Shown one piece after another: positions 1-6,149 of a stretch of 20,687 nt of DNA. Origin of the DNA: a virus. The stretch covers positions 1-20,687 of the IMG/VR virus record IMGVR_UViG_3300020477_000167, one strand, 5' to 3'. The translations under genes and the position numbers were made by a program. The notes beneath the pieces are model-generated. The model searched no databases, was not told the origin of the DNA, and saw only the letters and a program-made list of their open reading frames with translations. Position 1 is the first letter of the stretch; each line of letters begins with the position of its first letter.

Positions 1-4
1 AATA

Positions 5-166
5 ATGCCACATATAGAAGACATAATGATAGAAGAGTTGGAGGGAGTGTTTAGATATGATGAACATACTGAAGATGAACTATTACAAAAGTATGATGAC
101 TTATATGGAAGAGTAAACAGAATATTAAGGAGGAGGAAGAATGAAAGATTATTGGTTACAAGATAA
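5..166 (+). CDS. small acidic protein of unknown function (53 aa)
   Basis: An open frame of 53 codons begins MPHIEDIMIEELEGVFRY and ends with a basic tail (RRRKNERLLVTR). The start ATG sits in a TAATG string at the very left edge, which is the same 1-base stop/start overlap used by many genes in this window, so a preceding gene probably ends at base 5. Its 3' end contains the AGGAGGAGG Shine-Dalgarno sequence of the next gene, whose ATG lies inside this frame at 141. No family is recognised. The predicted protein is largely helical, acidic in the first half and basic at the C-terminus. The coupling to both neighbours is the main support. Confidence 0.6.
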   Translation: MPHIEDIMIEELEGVFRYDEHTEDELLQKYDDLYGRVNRILRRRKNERLLVTR

Positions 167-287
167 CTCGGACAATCTTAATGAGTTTCATAAACTAGAA
201 GTAAGAAAAGAAGATAATAGTGGAAATGTGTTTCTGAAATGGGGAAGTGAAACAATGATATTTGATGTAGAAGAAGAGGAGAAATAA
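141..287 (+). CDS. small protein of unknown function (48 aa)
   Basis: This 48-codon frame starts MKDYWLQDNSDNLNEF and ends FDVEEEEK. It overlaps the preceding gene by 26 bases in another frame. A very strong ribosome-binding site (AAGGAGGAGGAAGA) lies directly before the ATG. Its stop codon overlaps the next start as TAATG. The pattern of alternating hydrophobic and polar residues in the second half (VRKEDNSGNVFLKWG) suggests a small beta-rich fold, but no family is recognised. The Glu-rich C-terminus is at least partly explained by the in-frame ribosome-binding site of the next gene (GAAGAAGAGGAG). Confidence 0.65.
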   Translation: MKDYWLQDNSDNLNEFHKLEVRKEDNSGNVFLKWGSETMIFDVEEEEK

Positions 288-487
288 TGAAATATATTCT
301 TAGAAGTGTTGATTATGATTCTATTTATTATACACAAGATACTAAACCTAACTTAAAAAAACTTCTTAAAGAGTGGGAAGAAGAAGGAATGAGTGTTGCA
401 TACGATAAGATATATTCATTCAAGAACTTAACAGAAGTAAATAAGTTTCTCTTAGAGGAAGTAAATAAGTTAGGAGATAGATCTTGA
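287..487 (+). CDS. hypothetical protein (66 aa)
   Basis: The 66-residue product starts MKYILRSVDYDS. It has a short beta-like N-terminus followed by two predicted helices (about residues 22-35 and 45-62). Translation is coupled to the gene before it through a TAATG overlap, and GAAGAGGAG provides the ribosome-binding site. No family is recognised. The size and layout resemble many small phage early proteins, some of which act on host enzymes, but nothing in the sequence shows a function. A 60-base gap containing a small inverted repeat and an ACGCACCCGAC motif separates it from the next gene. Confidence 0.7.
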   Translation: MKYILRSVDYDSIYYTQDTKPNLKKLLKEWEEEGMSVAYDKIYSFKNLTEVNKFLLEEVNKLGDRS

Positions 488-501
488 TTAGTAAAAAAAA
501 A

Positions 502-535
502 GTATTAGTGTGTATTAATAATACGCACCCGACAC
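502..535 (+). promoter_or_regulatory. inverted repeat plus ACGCACCCGAC motif in an intergenic gap
   Basis: The 60-base gap before the 150-residue gene contains GTATTA (502-507) and its complement TAATAC (519-524), followed at once by GCACCCGACAC. The string ACGCACCCGAC recurs at 1842-1852 and, with one change, twice more in the 25-bp tandem repeat upstream of a minus-strand gene. In both places it lies just upstream of a gene start, reading toward the gene here and away from it there. A shared binding site is possible. No clear -10/-35 pair is visible. Confidence 0.35.
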
Positions 536-547
536 GGAGGAAGAATA

Positions 548-1000
548 ATGAAAGTTAAAAAATTATATAGTAAAGAAATAATTGATAGATTTGTGGACAA
601 CAAAGCATGTTATCTATACGAAGATGATGACTGGGGTTACAGTTTTAACAATGTTTCTTTCTATTACAATAGTGTTCAGCTACTTCGTTGGCTTATTTGG
701 ACAGAGACTAACGATATGCTAGATGATGCAACACCAGTGGATTTTGAAGAAGTATCTACATGGGATAAGAAGACTTGCGAGAAGTATATTGATGAAGTAA
801 TGAGTGAACATTATGAAGATAAAGATGAACTTTGGTTAGGTGAAGATTATGGACATGTAGCTTCTTACTTTGAGTGGTTAGAGGAGAATACAGAGTATAT
901 GTATCAATTCGCAGGTAGTAGCGACCATGCACAGTGGACACAAATAATACAGACTAAGAAAACAGATATGCTTAATAGGTTAAGCGAGGAGGAAGAATGA
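548..1000 (+). CDS. acidic hypothetical protein (150 aa)
   Basis: This is the largest gene of the plus-strand cassette. The product starts MKVKKLYSKEIIDRF and is strongly acidic, with many aromatic residues (Trp, Tyr) in the middle and a C-terminus ending LSEEEE. A consensus ribosome-binding site (CGGAGGAAGAATA) precedes the ATG. The stop overlaps the next start as ATGA, so the two genes are translationally coupled. The composition resembles DNA-mimic or antirestriction-type small phage proteins, but acidic charge alone is weak evidence and no family is recognised. An overlapping minus-strand frame at 756-941 is a shadow. Confidence 0.8.
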   Translation: MKVKKLYSKEIIDRFVDNKACYLYEDDDWGYSFNNVSFYYNSVQLLRWLIWTETNDMLDDATPVDFEEVSTWDKKTCEKYIDEVMSEHYEDKDELWLGEDYGHVASYFEWLEENTEYMYQFAGSSDHAQWTQIIQTKKTDMLNRLSEEEE

Positions 1001-1236
1001 TAGAGCCTAGCAGAGAAGTTAAAGGAACATTCACTATTACAGGGGAACTTGTAGTCAATGCTTATTTAGATGAGTGGGATACCGGAAGAATTGACACCGA
1101 AAAAAATTCAGACAAGCTAGACAGAATGTTAATTGCAAAAGCTATTGATAGAGAATTGAAGAATAAAGGTATCAAGGCATACGAGATAGCGATAGCTACT
1201 AAGAGTAAGCCTTTATTTGAAGAGGAGGAAGAATAA
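997..1236 (+). CDS. hypothetical protein (79 aa)
   Basis: The product begins MIEPSREVKGTFTITGELVVNAYL, a beta-hairpin-like start, then a basic helical stretch around residues 35-60, and ends LFEEEEE. It overlaps the preceding gene by ATGA and the following one by TAATG. GAGGAGGAAGA immediately upstream is the ribosome-binding site and is read in frame as the Glu tail of the preceding protein. No family is recognised. Confidence 0.7.
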   Translation: MIEPSREVKGTFTITGELVVNAYLDEWDTGRIDTEKNSDKLDRMLIAKAIDRELKNKGIKAYEIAIATKSKPLFEEEEE

Positions 1237-1376
1237 TGGAAAAGATAATAGAACTATTACAACAAGTATTAGATATATCTAAATCACAAGATAGTAATGA
1301 GTTGTCATTAACAACAGACCTTGAAGAAGATATTGAAATATTTATTAGGAAAACTAATGAAAGAGAGGAAGAATGA
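1236..1376 (+). CDS. small acidic helical protein (46 aa)
   Basis: The frame of 46 codons starts MEKIIELLQQVLDISKSQ and ends TNEREEE. The first 16 residues form a good amphipathic helix. The ATG is joined to the previous stop as TAATG and has the ribosome-binding site GAGGAGGAAGAATA. Its own stop overlaps the next ATG as ATGA. The function is unknown; position in a tightly coupled chain is the main evidence that it is translated. Confidence 0.6.
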   Translation: MEKIIELLQQVLDISKSQDSNELSLTTDLEEDIEIFIRKTNEREEE

Positions 1377-1513
1377 CAGTACAAATTACTTGTGGTAACT
1401 GTAAACAACAAAGAAAAGCAATAAAAGAATGGAATTATAAACTAAAGACATTCGTATATAGATTGAAATATTGTTGGGGTTGTTACGAATTATCTCAAAA
1501 ACAAAGGAGATAG
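1373..1513 (+). CDS. zinc-ribbon-like micropeptide (46 aa)
   Basis: This basic 46-residue protein has two CxxC knuckles, CGNC at residues 7-10 and CWGC at 34-37, separated by 23 residues rich in Lys and Arg. The spacing and the charge fit a small zinc ribbon that binds nucleic acid or a protein partner. It starts in an ATGA overlap with the gene before it and has GAGAGGAAGA as ribosome-binding site. It is the last gene of the plus cassette; only 8 bases separate its stop from the stop of the convergent minus-strand gene, and no terminator hairpin is visible there. Confidence 0.65.
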   Translation: MTVQITCGNCKQQRKAIKEWNYKLKTFVYRLKYCWGCYELSQKQRR

Positions 1514-1521
1514 AGGAATAA

Positions 1522-1773
1522 TTATAGTGGAGGTTTAACTTTTTCTACCTTCCTCTTATACCACTTTGCATCTACTGGTTCTCCATAAGGGGCCTTCTCT
1601 TTTATCTTGTCATCCGATTCACAAGGCAGTCCATCTATATGGTGCATATATTTTTCTTTACATACTAAGCAAGGTTCATGTCTGTTGTAATCATACTCTA
1701 CCTTAGCCATCACATAGGCTAGTCTTAAAGCCACCTCTCTTCCCTTCAGATCTACTTTGCTTTGAATATCCAT
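1522..1773 (-). CDS. hypothetical protein with Cys/His residues (83 aa)
   Basis: The protein is read from an ATG at 1773, preceded by GAAGAGGAAAATT. A longer reading from 1827 is possible, but those 18 extra residues would be encoded by the 25-bp tandem repeat, so the internal start is preferred. The product starts MDIQSKVDLKGREVALRLAY, then has CLVC (about residues 35-38), HH (about 44-45) and a further Cys, and ends in a basic tail (KWYKRKVEKVKPPL). The CxxC, HH and later Cys could form a metal site. It is the last gene of the recombination module; its function is unknown. Confidence 0.65.
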   Translation of the reverse strand: MDIQSKVDLKGREVALRLAYVMAKVEYDYNRHEPCLVCKEKYMHHIDGLPCESDDKIKEKAPYGEPVDAKWYKRKVEKVKPPL

Positions 1774-1777
1774 ATAA

Positions 1778-1852
1778 TTTTCCTCTTCATAACGCACCCC
1801 ACTTTTCCTTTTCTTAACGCACCCCACATTTCCTTTTCATAACGCACCCGAC
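1778..1852. repeat. 25-bp tandem repeat, three copies (iteron-like)
   Basis: AACGCACCC begins at 1791, 1816 and 1841, an exact 25-base spacing, and each copy is preceded by a TTTCCTnTTCnT block. Copies 1 and 2 continue with CCAC and copy 3 with GAC. A fourth, isolated match (ACGCACCCGAC) lies at 523-533. The array fills the gap between the resolvase-like gene and the 83-residue gene. It could be a set of operator sites, a replication iteron or a recombination site. Other strings such as GGTGCGTT in coding DNA near 11450 and 11846 look like chance. Confidence 0.7.
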
Positions 1853-1854
1853 CC

Positions 1855-2253
1855 TTACTCTTCGTAACCATCTTCTCTTAGAATAGCTTTCCAAAAAGGT
1901 TCTTCAAAATAATCATTACCCCTTCTTGATTCTACAAGTTCACAAAATGTTTCTAAAGGAATACAAACTATTATTGGTACCCCATCTGGTTGCCTTTTCT
2001 TCCCATCACCTTTAACTAACCTCTTCCAAATTAATGCAGTAAAGTCTGTCTTACTTTTCTTTATTGCTTTAGCTAGCTCTCTTGTAACATTCAATGATTG
2101 CCGGGCCTTACATTCAACAAAGAAATCTGTGCCATTCCATTTGAATACCACATCTCCCTTGTCGTACTTACCGCCCTCCGGTAATCTCTCCCCTCCTAAT
2201 ACTTTTGCAACAAAGGTTTCTAACCTTGTTCCCTGTTGTTTCGGCTTGTTCAT
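1855..2253 (-). CDS. PD-(D/E)XK nuclease, Holliday-junction-resolvase-like
   Basis: The 132-residue protein carries the layout of archaeal/phage Hjc-like resolvases: an N-terminal helix with Glu (QGTRLETFVAKVLGG, E12), then KGDVVF with D34, a beta strand, and FFVECKA with E47 and K49. These four residues form the metal-dependent PD-(D/E)XK active site in that family. A basic central part (KKRQPDG) could contact DNA. The likely role is cutting branched recombination or replication intermediates before packaging. It lies three genes downstream of the annealing protein on the same strand. GGAAAG before the ATG is the ribosome-binding site. A general phage PD-(D/E)XK nuclease is the main alternative. 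Confidence 0.75.
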   Translation of the reverse strand: MNKPKQQGTRLETFVAKVLGGERLPEGGKYDKGDVVFKWNGTDFFVECKARQSLNVTRELAKAIKKSKTDFTALIWKRLVKGDGKKRQPDGVPIIVCIPLETFCELVESRRGNDYFEEPFWKAILREDGYEE

Positions 2254-2276
2254 TATTCACTTTCCAACTACCCATA

Positions 2277-2744
2277 TCACACATCTTTCCAAAAGGAAGA
2301 ATCAGATTTGTAACTACCATCAACTTCCATTCTCTTTCCCTTTAATGCTTTACTACTATTAAGTATGTCGGCCAACGAATTAATATATATAGTCATGTGT
2401 TCTCCATAAACTCTTCCATAATCTATCTGGACTTCTCTATTCTTATATTCATAGACAAATAAATCATTAAAGTCTAAGAGAACCTCTAGTTCTCCATAAC
2501 CTTTTGAGTTTAAGAAACCAACTCTAATCCCTCCATAATGACCGCAGTCATCAGTAGGTATCTCTAATCCTTTTTCTTGGATCATACTGGTAATAGCTGA
2601 ATTACTACATGTATCATCTGGAAAAAAACCTATAGAATCAGATGCCGGTATCTCTTTAACAGACACACAGCTTTCTAGTATATTACTTGATAAGAGTAAA
2701 TCATATACTACTTTAGATCCCTTAGATTCTATTACTTCTTTCAT
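2277..2744 (-). CDS. hypothetical protein (155 aa)
   Basis: The product begins MKEVIESKGSKVVYDLLLSS and is acidic, with an apparent beta-rich middle (GIRVGFLNSKGYGELEVLLDF) and several Cys residues (26, 46, 67 approximately). The start overlaps the stop of the gene upstream by ATGA (2741-2744). No family is recognised. It lies between a helix-turn-helix protein and the resolvase-like nuclease, so a role in DNA metabolism is possible by context only. Confidence 0.75.
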   Translation of the reverse strand: MKEVIESKGSKVVYDLLLSSNILESCVSVKEIPASDSIGFFPDDTCSNSAITSMIQEKGLEIPTDDCGHYGGIRVGFLNSKGYGELEVLLDFNDLFVYEYKNREVQIDYGRVYGEHMTIYINSLADILNSSKALKGKRMEVDGSYKSDSSFWKDV

Positions 2745-3025
2745 GTAACAAACAGCTGCCCCATCATATCATCAAACTTCTCTTCATATTTTTGCTGTTC
2801 ATCTATATCAATTCTTCTATACATAAACAAACTACTTCTATGGTTGCATCTTTCCAGATCACATTCTTTTCCCTCTATAGCAGCACTACCACTAACACTA
2901 ATAGAATCCTTGTTTATCTCACTAATTCTATTCCTTGCGGATAGCCCAGTTTCTGCTATCAATCCAAGAACACAATGCCATTGACCATCTGACAACATCT
3001 CTTGGATTGTTTCTCTATAACTCAC
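2741..3025 (-). CDS. helix-turn-helix protein, winged-helix type (94 aa)
   Basis: Residues 3-40 (ETIQEMLSDGQWH then LGLIAETGLSARNRISEINK) look like a winged helix-turn-helix in which the second helix, SARNRISEINKD, would read DNA. The pattern 'short helix, G-Q/W, helix, turn, recognition helix' is common in small phage HTH proteins. After it come two Cys residues (CDLERC) and SLFMYRRI, as in the C-terminal strand of such proteins, and then an acidic tail. It could be a regulator of this module or a partner of the annealing protein. It is two bases downstream of the annealing protein gene. Confidence 0.6.
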   Translation of the reverse strand: MSYRETIQEMLSDGQWHCVLGLIAETGLSARNRISEINKDSISVSGSAAIEGKECDLERCNHRSSLFMYRRIDIDEQQKYEEKFDDMMGQLFVT

Positions 3026-3027
3026 AG

Positions 3028-4065
3028 TTACTTCTGCTTTGCTTCTTTAAGCTTAGTTATCCATGCAGATGCTTCACCTTTTGTCAAGTTTCCACTATTA
3101 ACTGCGGACTGACATTCTTTTGCAATAGCATCTTGTCCAGCATCTATGGTCTCTGGAATTAGAGTATCCAAAATGAAAGTTAATTGCGCTTCACTTGCAC
3201 CATCCTCTTTCCATTTCCCATCTGGTATCTCTGCCATATCTTCCTCCTCTATCTTAGTTGCTTCTATACCTGCTTCAGATAAAGCAGCAATATCTTTGTC
3301 TGAAGCAATTTCTAACAATGTACTTTTATTATCTTCATAATATTTTTTTGTTATATCTTTAAGTTTAACAAGCTCATCAGGTGTATATAGTTCAATATCC
3401 TTCTTGTTATTTAACATCCTACCCATACCAAAAGATATTAATTTACGTGCTACAATAATTAGTTCATCATTTGAAAGTACTTCCCCAGCTAATAGGTTCT
3501 CATAATAATCTTTCATTTCTATGGCATTAGGAATAGAGTCTCTAACTGAAGGATGAACAACAGGAATAGAGTCTCTAACTGAAGTAGCAGAAGCTTTAGG
3601 TTTCTGCTCTTCAACTTGTGAAGATTTAGTTTCAGGCTTCTGCTCTTCAGCATTAGAGGGATTTTTTCCATACCATTCTATTTCTTCTCCGGTCCAGAGA
3701 TGGAGTCCTATGCCGTAGCGCATGGCGCAACGTTTTATACCATCAGAAAAAGCTAACTTCAGTAATTGAGATTCAGTTCCAAAGTTGTTTTTATCGTTGT
3801 TATCTACATCTCCGACTTCATCCATAGGTCCCTGTAGTCCATGTATATACAAACTACATACTGCACCTTCTATCATCCCCTCTTTATTTCTAATTATCTC
3901 TTTTACTACAAAATTCCACTTACCCGGTACTACTTCATTTAATCTTTTAGTTATTAAATGATGCGGTACAAAATTTCCAAACTTTCCTTTAGGTGCTTGT
4001 TGTACTTCCTCCTTAGTAAAGTGTTTGGTTAACTGTTTGTAAGTTTCCTTACCCATTTCTTCCAT
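3028..4065 (-). CDS. Rad52/Sak-like single-strand DNA annealing protein
   Basis: The 345-residue protein has the Rad52-family core in residues 10-130: FTKEEVQ, VPHHLITKRLNEVVPGKWNF, a beta sheet (KEIIRNKEGMIEGAVCSLYI), then TESQLLKLAFSDGIKRCAMRYGIG, the hallmark helix. In phages such proteins (Sak group) anneal complementary single strands in recombination and concatemer formation. Residues 135-190 are a low-complexity linker with two duplicated peptides (EEQKP and VRDSIP). The C-terminal part (ASEAQLTFILDTLIP onward) resembles the C-terminal helical domain often found on phage annealing proteins. The start codon is joined to the preceding stop as TAATG; Met4 is an alternative start. Confidence 0.85.
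   Translation of the reverse strand: MEEMGKETYKQLTKHFTKEEVQQAPKGKFGNFVPHHLITKRLNEVVPGKWNFVVKEIIRNKEGMIEGAVCSLYIHGLQGPMDEVGDVDNNDKNNFGTESQLLKLAFSDGIKRCAMRYGIGLHLWTGEEIEWYGKNPSNAEEQKPETKSSQVEEQKPKASATSVRDSIPVVHPSVRDSIPNAIEMKDYYENLLAGEVLSNDELIIVARKLISFGMGRMLNNKKDIELYTPDELVKLKDITKKYYEDNKSTLLEIASDKDIAALSEAGIEATKIEEEDMAEIPDGKWKEDGASEAQLTFILDTLIPETIDAGQDAIAKECQSAVNSGNLTKGEASAWITKLKEAKQK
3529..3584. repeat. 23-bp direct repeat in the annealing-protein linker
   Basis: The same 23 bases (AGGAATAGAGTCTCTAACTG followed by AAG) occur at 3529-3551 and 3562-3584, a 33-base (11-codon) period encoding VRDSIP twice. Nearby, TTCTGCTCTTCA occurs at 3602-3613 and 3638-3649, a 36-base period encoding EEQKP twice. 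Both keep the reading frame. They look like recent slippage duplications in a flexible linker. Confidence 0.85.
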
Positions 4066-4346
4066 TATTCCTCCAATTCATATCTATCTGGGTACCCCGG
4101 ATCATACATATTGTCATCCTCTATGGAGACAATATCCTTATCACATTGATAATTTACCCAAACATTTGCTTTTCTTTTTACATTATACTGCTTTACTAGG
4201 TCATCAATACTGTGTTCTTTATGTAACCAAAGCATATCAAATATATCTTCACATTCCTTTACAGACCCAGCAGTAATAACATAATCTCTAGTGCTAGTAT
4301 CAGTAAACATAATGGATACTTGTCTTGGTTCTTCCGGATTACTCAT
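4065..4346 (-). CDS. hypothetical protein (93 aa)
   Basis: The product starts MSNPEEPRQVSIMFTDTSTRDY, then a beta-alpha segment, and ends in an acidic tail (YDPGYPDRYELEE). Its stop overlaps the start of the annealing protein as TAATG. There is no ribosome-binding site before the ATG; instead TAATAT lies 7 bases upstream, consistent with a leaderless message. It is the first full gene of the recombination module. No family is recognised. Confidence 0.75.
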   Translation of the reverse strand: MSNPEEPRQVSIMFTDTSTRDYVITAGSVKECEDIFDMLWLHKEHSIDDLVKQYNVKRKANVWVNYQCDKDIVSIEDDNMYDPGYPDRYELEE

Positions 4347-4353
4347 ATTTAAT

Positions 4354-4359
4354 ATATTA
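4354..4359 (-). promoter_or_regulatory. putative -10 box for the recombination module
   Basis: On the minus strand TAATAT ends 7 bases before the ATG at 4346, and T-rich tracts lie just upstream of it. With no Shine-Dalgarno sequence present, transcription starting at or next to the ATG is plausible. The region is extremely AT-rich, so a chance match cannot be excluded. A second candidate is TATAAC at 4455-4460, 5 bases before the short upstream frame. Confidence 0.4.
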
Positions 4360-4377
4360 CAAAAAAAATAAAAAAAA

Positions 4378-4449
4378 TCAAGTATTTATAGAAATATGTG
4401 GTAATATATTTATATAACGATTCATAAGTTGTACCTCCGTATTACTCAT
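4378..4449 (-). CDS. short upstream open frame, possible leader peptide (23 or 15 aa)
   Basis: A 23-codon frame starts MSNTEVQLMNRY; an in-frame internal ATG at 4425 would give 15 residues and has an ideal ribosome-binding site (GGAGGT, 7-base spacing). The first codons and flank (13 of 14 bases, 4437-4450 versus 4334-4347) match the start of the 93-residue gene 103 bases downstream, which begins MSNPE. It may be a remnant of a duplicated gene start or a real leader peptide. There is no attenuator hairpin after it, only T-rich sequence. Confidence 0.4.
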   Translation of the reverse strand: MSNTEVQLMNRYINILPHISINT

Positions 4450-4496
4450 AGATGGTTATAAAAATTATTGGACAACCGCAAGGTTAGAAAATAAAG

Positions 4497-4522
4497 AAAA
4501 GCGACTCGCAAGAGTCGCTTTT
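4497..4522 (-). terminator. intrinsic terminator of the late operon (possibly bidirectional)
   Basis: AAAAGCGACTC (4497-4507) and GAGTCGCTTTT (4512-4522) form a perfect 11-bp stem with a 4-base loop. It begins directly after the stop codon of the last late gene (4523). On the minus strand it is followed by a T-rich run (TTTTCTTTATTTTC). On the plus strand the T run is even better and the loop is GCAA, a GNRA tetraloop, so it could also end a plus-strand RNA. Confidence 0.85.
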
Positions 4523-4684
4523 TTATTCTTCTTCTTTTCCTATGTAGTACTTAGCCATATCAAGTATGCAAGAAAAACACATCACACAAAATCCAATAGG
4601 TAGTATCCCAAAACTTCCCTGTATATCCCCTGCATCAAGGTCTAACTCTGAAGAACATATACTGCACTCCTTTGCAGCATCCAT
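4523..4684 (-). CDS. Cys-rich small protein, putative metal binding (53 aa)
   Basis: The frame starts MDAAKECSICSSELDLDAG and ends YIGKEEE. It contains CSIC (residues 7-10) and CVMCFSC (33-39), a CxxC plus CxxCxxC arrangement with 22 residues between, typical of a small zinc-binding fold. Its ATG is joined to the stop of the upstream gene as TAATG, and the upstream stretch AAAAAGAAGAAGAG may serve as a ribosome-binding site. The terminator hairpin starts on the base after its stop codon. No family is recognised. Confidence 0.65.
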   Translation of the reverse strand: MDAAKECSICSSELDLDAGDIQGSFGILPIGFCVMCFSCILDMAKYYIGKEEE

Positions 4685-4905
4685 TACTCTTCTTCTTTTT
4701 TTTTGTATTCTTCAATGGCCTCTTGCATTTTAACGTTCCATTGTTCAACGAAAAGATAGCATAGATATTTAACTCTATCCATGTCTTGTTGTTTGTATAC
4801 TAAAGATCTTTCTGCTGTCATCCCACCTATATTGTTATAGAGATCTAATGCCCAATCTTTTAGAACCCTATTATCAGCAAACATATCCTCATACGACTTC
4901 GGCAT
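4684..4905 (-). CDS. hypothetical helical protein (73 aa)
   Basis: The product starts MPKSYEDMFADNRVLKDWAL and is predicted to be entirely helical, ending in a charged tail (EEYKKKEEE). It overlaps the end of the metallophosphoesterase gene by 17 bases and is joined to the next gene by TAATG. No family is recognised. The position at the end of the late operon does not by itself suggest a role. Confidence 0.7.
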   Translation of the reverse strand: MPKSYEDMFADNRVLKDWALDLYNNIGGMTAERSLVYKQQDMDRVKYLCYLFVEQWNVKMQEAIEEYKKKEEE

Positions 4906-6121
4906 TGGACCAACCTTTCTCTGTTCCCTCTATTACAAGTGTGAATAATCCCTGTTGGGTACTCTTTCCTGTCTGTTCTTTGAACCATGTAGATTCATCA
5001 AGACTTGGTACTTGAAACCAACTACGAGGATCGGTTTTATGAATGTAATGGTGGTAATGACCAGATATTAAAAGCTTAGAATCACCCGGATGTTGCCAAC
5101 CGAAAGCTTGATTCTTCCACCAATTCATAACTTTAACTTCAGGCTTACCCCCACCGCCACCAATAGCATGGCCATGGGTGAAACTACAAACTGTACCACA
5201 AATATTAAAAGTCAAGTGAGGAGAATCTGGTATTATAAATTTGACATGATCATAGGTTTTATTCTGTGCAAATATCTCTCCTATCTGTTCAAATACTTCT
5301 AAGTCTCCGTTATCCATTTGACCAGTAGGGGCCACACCTTTAGCTACCCTTTTGGTACCATGATTGCCGGGAACTGCACCGACAACTACTAAAGGAAAAT
5401 CTTTAGACCATTCAACTAATGCTTTAGATATAAGTTTTCTAGCTACTTTTATTTGAGACCTGTTATCGAGTTCGACTGAAAAGGTTTGGTCTGGATAGAA
5501 CCCCAGACACCCCTCGACTATATCCCCTAATCCCACAACTGTTAGTTGATCAAACTCCATACCACCTTTAATTAGAAACTCGTATCGTTCTTTAACTAGA
5601 TCTATCTTCTCTAAGAATCTACCAATTATGGCTTCGGTTCCTCCACCATCTCTCTTGCCTAATTGTAAATCACTTATAGCAACGAAGAATGATCTCTGAG
5701 GTTTTTTAATTTTAGGTTTAGGTTTTCTTTTATGGGACAATATCCATTTAGATAATCTATCATAATCTTTATCTGTTAGGGCTAGATCTTTAGCAACAAT
5801 AGTGGCTTTGTAATACCAAGCTTGTTGAGTTTCTCCACCACCCATGTTCATATCCCATGTTCTAACTTGTAAGGTGTTGTCTAATATTTGATAATCATCT
5901 GGAGAAAACCCCCAATCTTTTAACAGTTCAGAAAACTCTGGATTAGGGTTAGTAGTAGGTCTTGATGTTATGGTACCAGTTTTCATACCCTTCTTCATAG
6001 CAACACCCGGTTCCCATCCCTGTGGATGTTCCGGTATAGGACCCTTTTTATTGTGTTCTATATCCTGCTGGTTCTTCGTAAGCTTTTCCATCTTACTTAA
6101 AGAATCTTTATTACTACTCAT
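4889..6121 (-). CDS. calcineurin-like metallophosphoesterase (410 aa)
   Basis: Residues 145-360 carry the metallophosphoesterase motifs in order: ISDLQLG (D151), GLGDIVEG (GD at 199-200), VPGNHG (GNH 252-254), FTHGHA (H316, H318) and SGHYHH (GHxH 354-357). The first motif reads D-x-Q rather than D-x-H, as seen in many phage members. In the family these residues bind two metals and hydrolyse phosphodiesters or phosphomonoesters; relatives include Mre11/SbcD nucleases. The first 140 residues are an unrecognised N-terminal part with a basic stretch (KRKPKPKIKK, about 131-140). A good ribosome-binding site (GGGAGGTGG) precedes the ATG. Its place next to the holin is unusual; DNA degradation or processing is likely, the exact substrate unknown. 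Confidence 0.85.
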   Translation of the reverse strand: MSSNKDSLSKMEKLTKNQQDIEHNKKGPIPEHPQGWEPGVAMKKGMKTGTITSRPTTNPNPEFSELLKDWGFSPDDYQILDNTLQVRTWDMNMGGGETQQAWYYKATIVAKDLALTDKDYDRLSKWILSHKRKPKPKIKKPQRSFFVAISDLQLGKRDGGGTEAIIGRFLEKIDLVKERYEFLIKGGMEFDQLTVVGLGDIVEGCLGFYPDQTFSVELDNRSQIKVARKLISKALVEWSKDFPLVVVGAVPGNHGTKRVAKGVAPTGQMDNGDLEVFEQIGEIFAQNKTYDHVKFIIPDSPHLTFNICGTVCSFTHGHAIGGGGGKPEVKVMNWWKNQAFGWQHPGDSKLLISGHYHHYIHKTDPRSWFQVPSLDESTWFKEQTGKSTQQGLFTLVIEGTEKGWSNAEVV

Positions 6122-6149
6122 AACTTGACCACCTCCCAGTAAATTGTAA

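Noticed and set aside
756-941. Minus-strand frame of 61 codons
   Set aside because: It lies inside the well-supported 150-residue plus-strand gene and has no translation signals.
1791-1852. CRISPR array
   Set aside because: The repeat units are contiguous 25-bp tandem copies without unique spacers, so it is not a CRISPR array.
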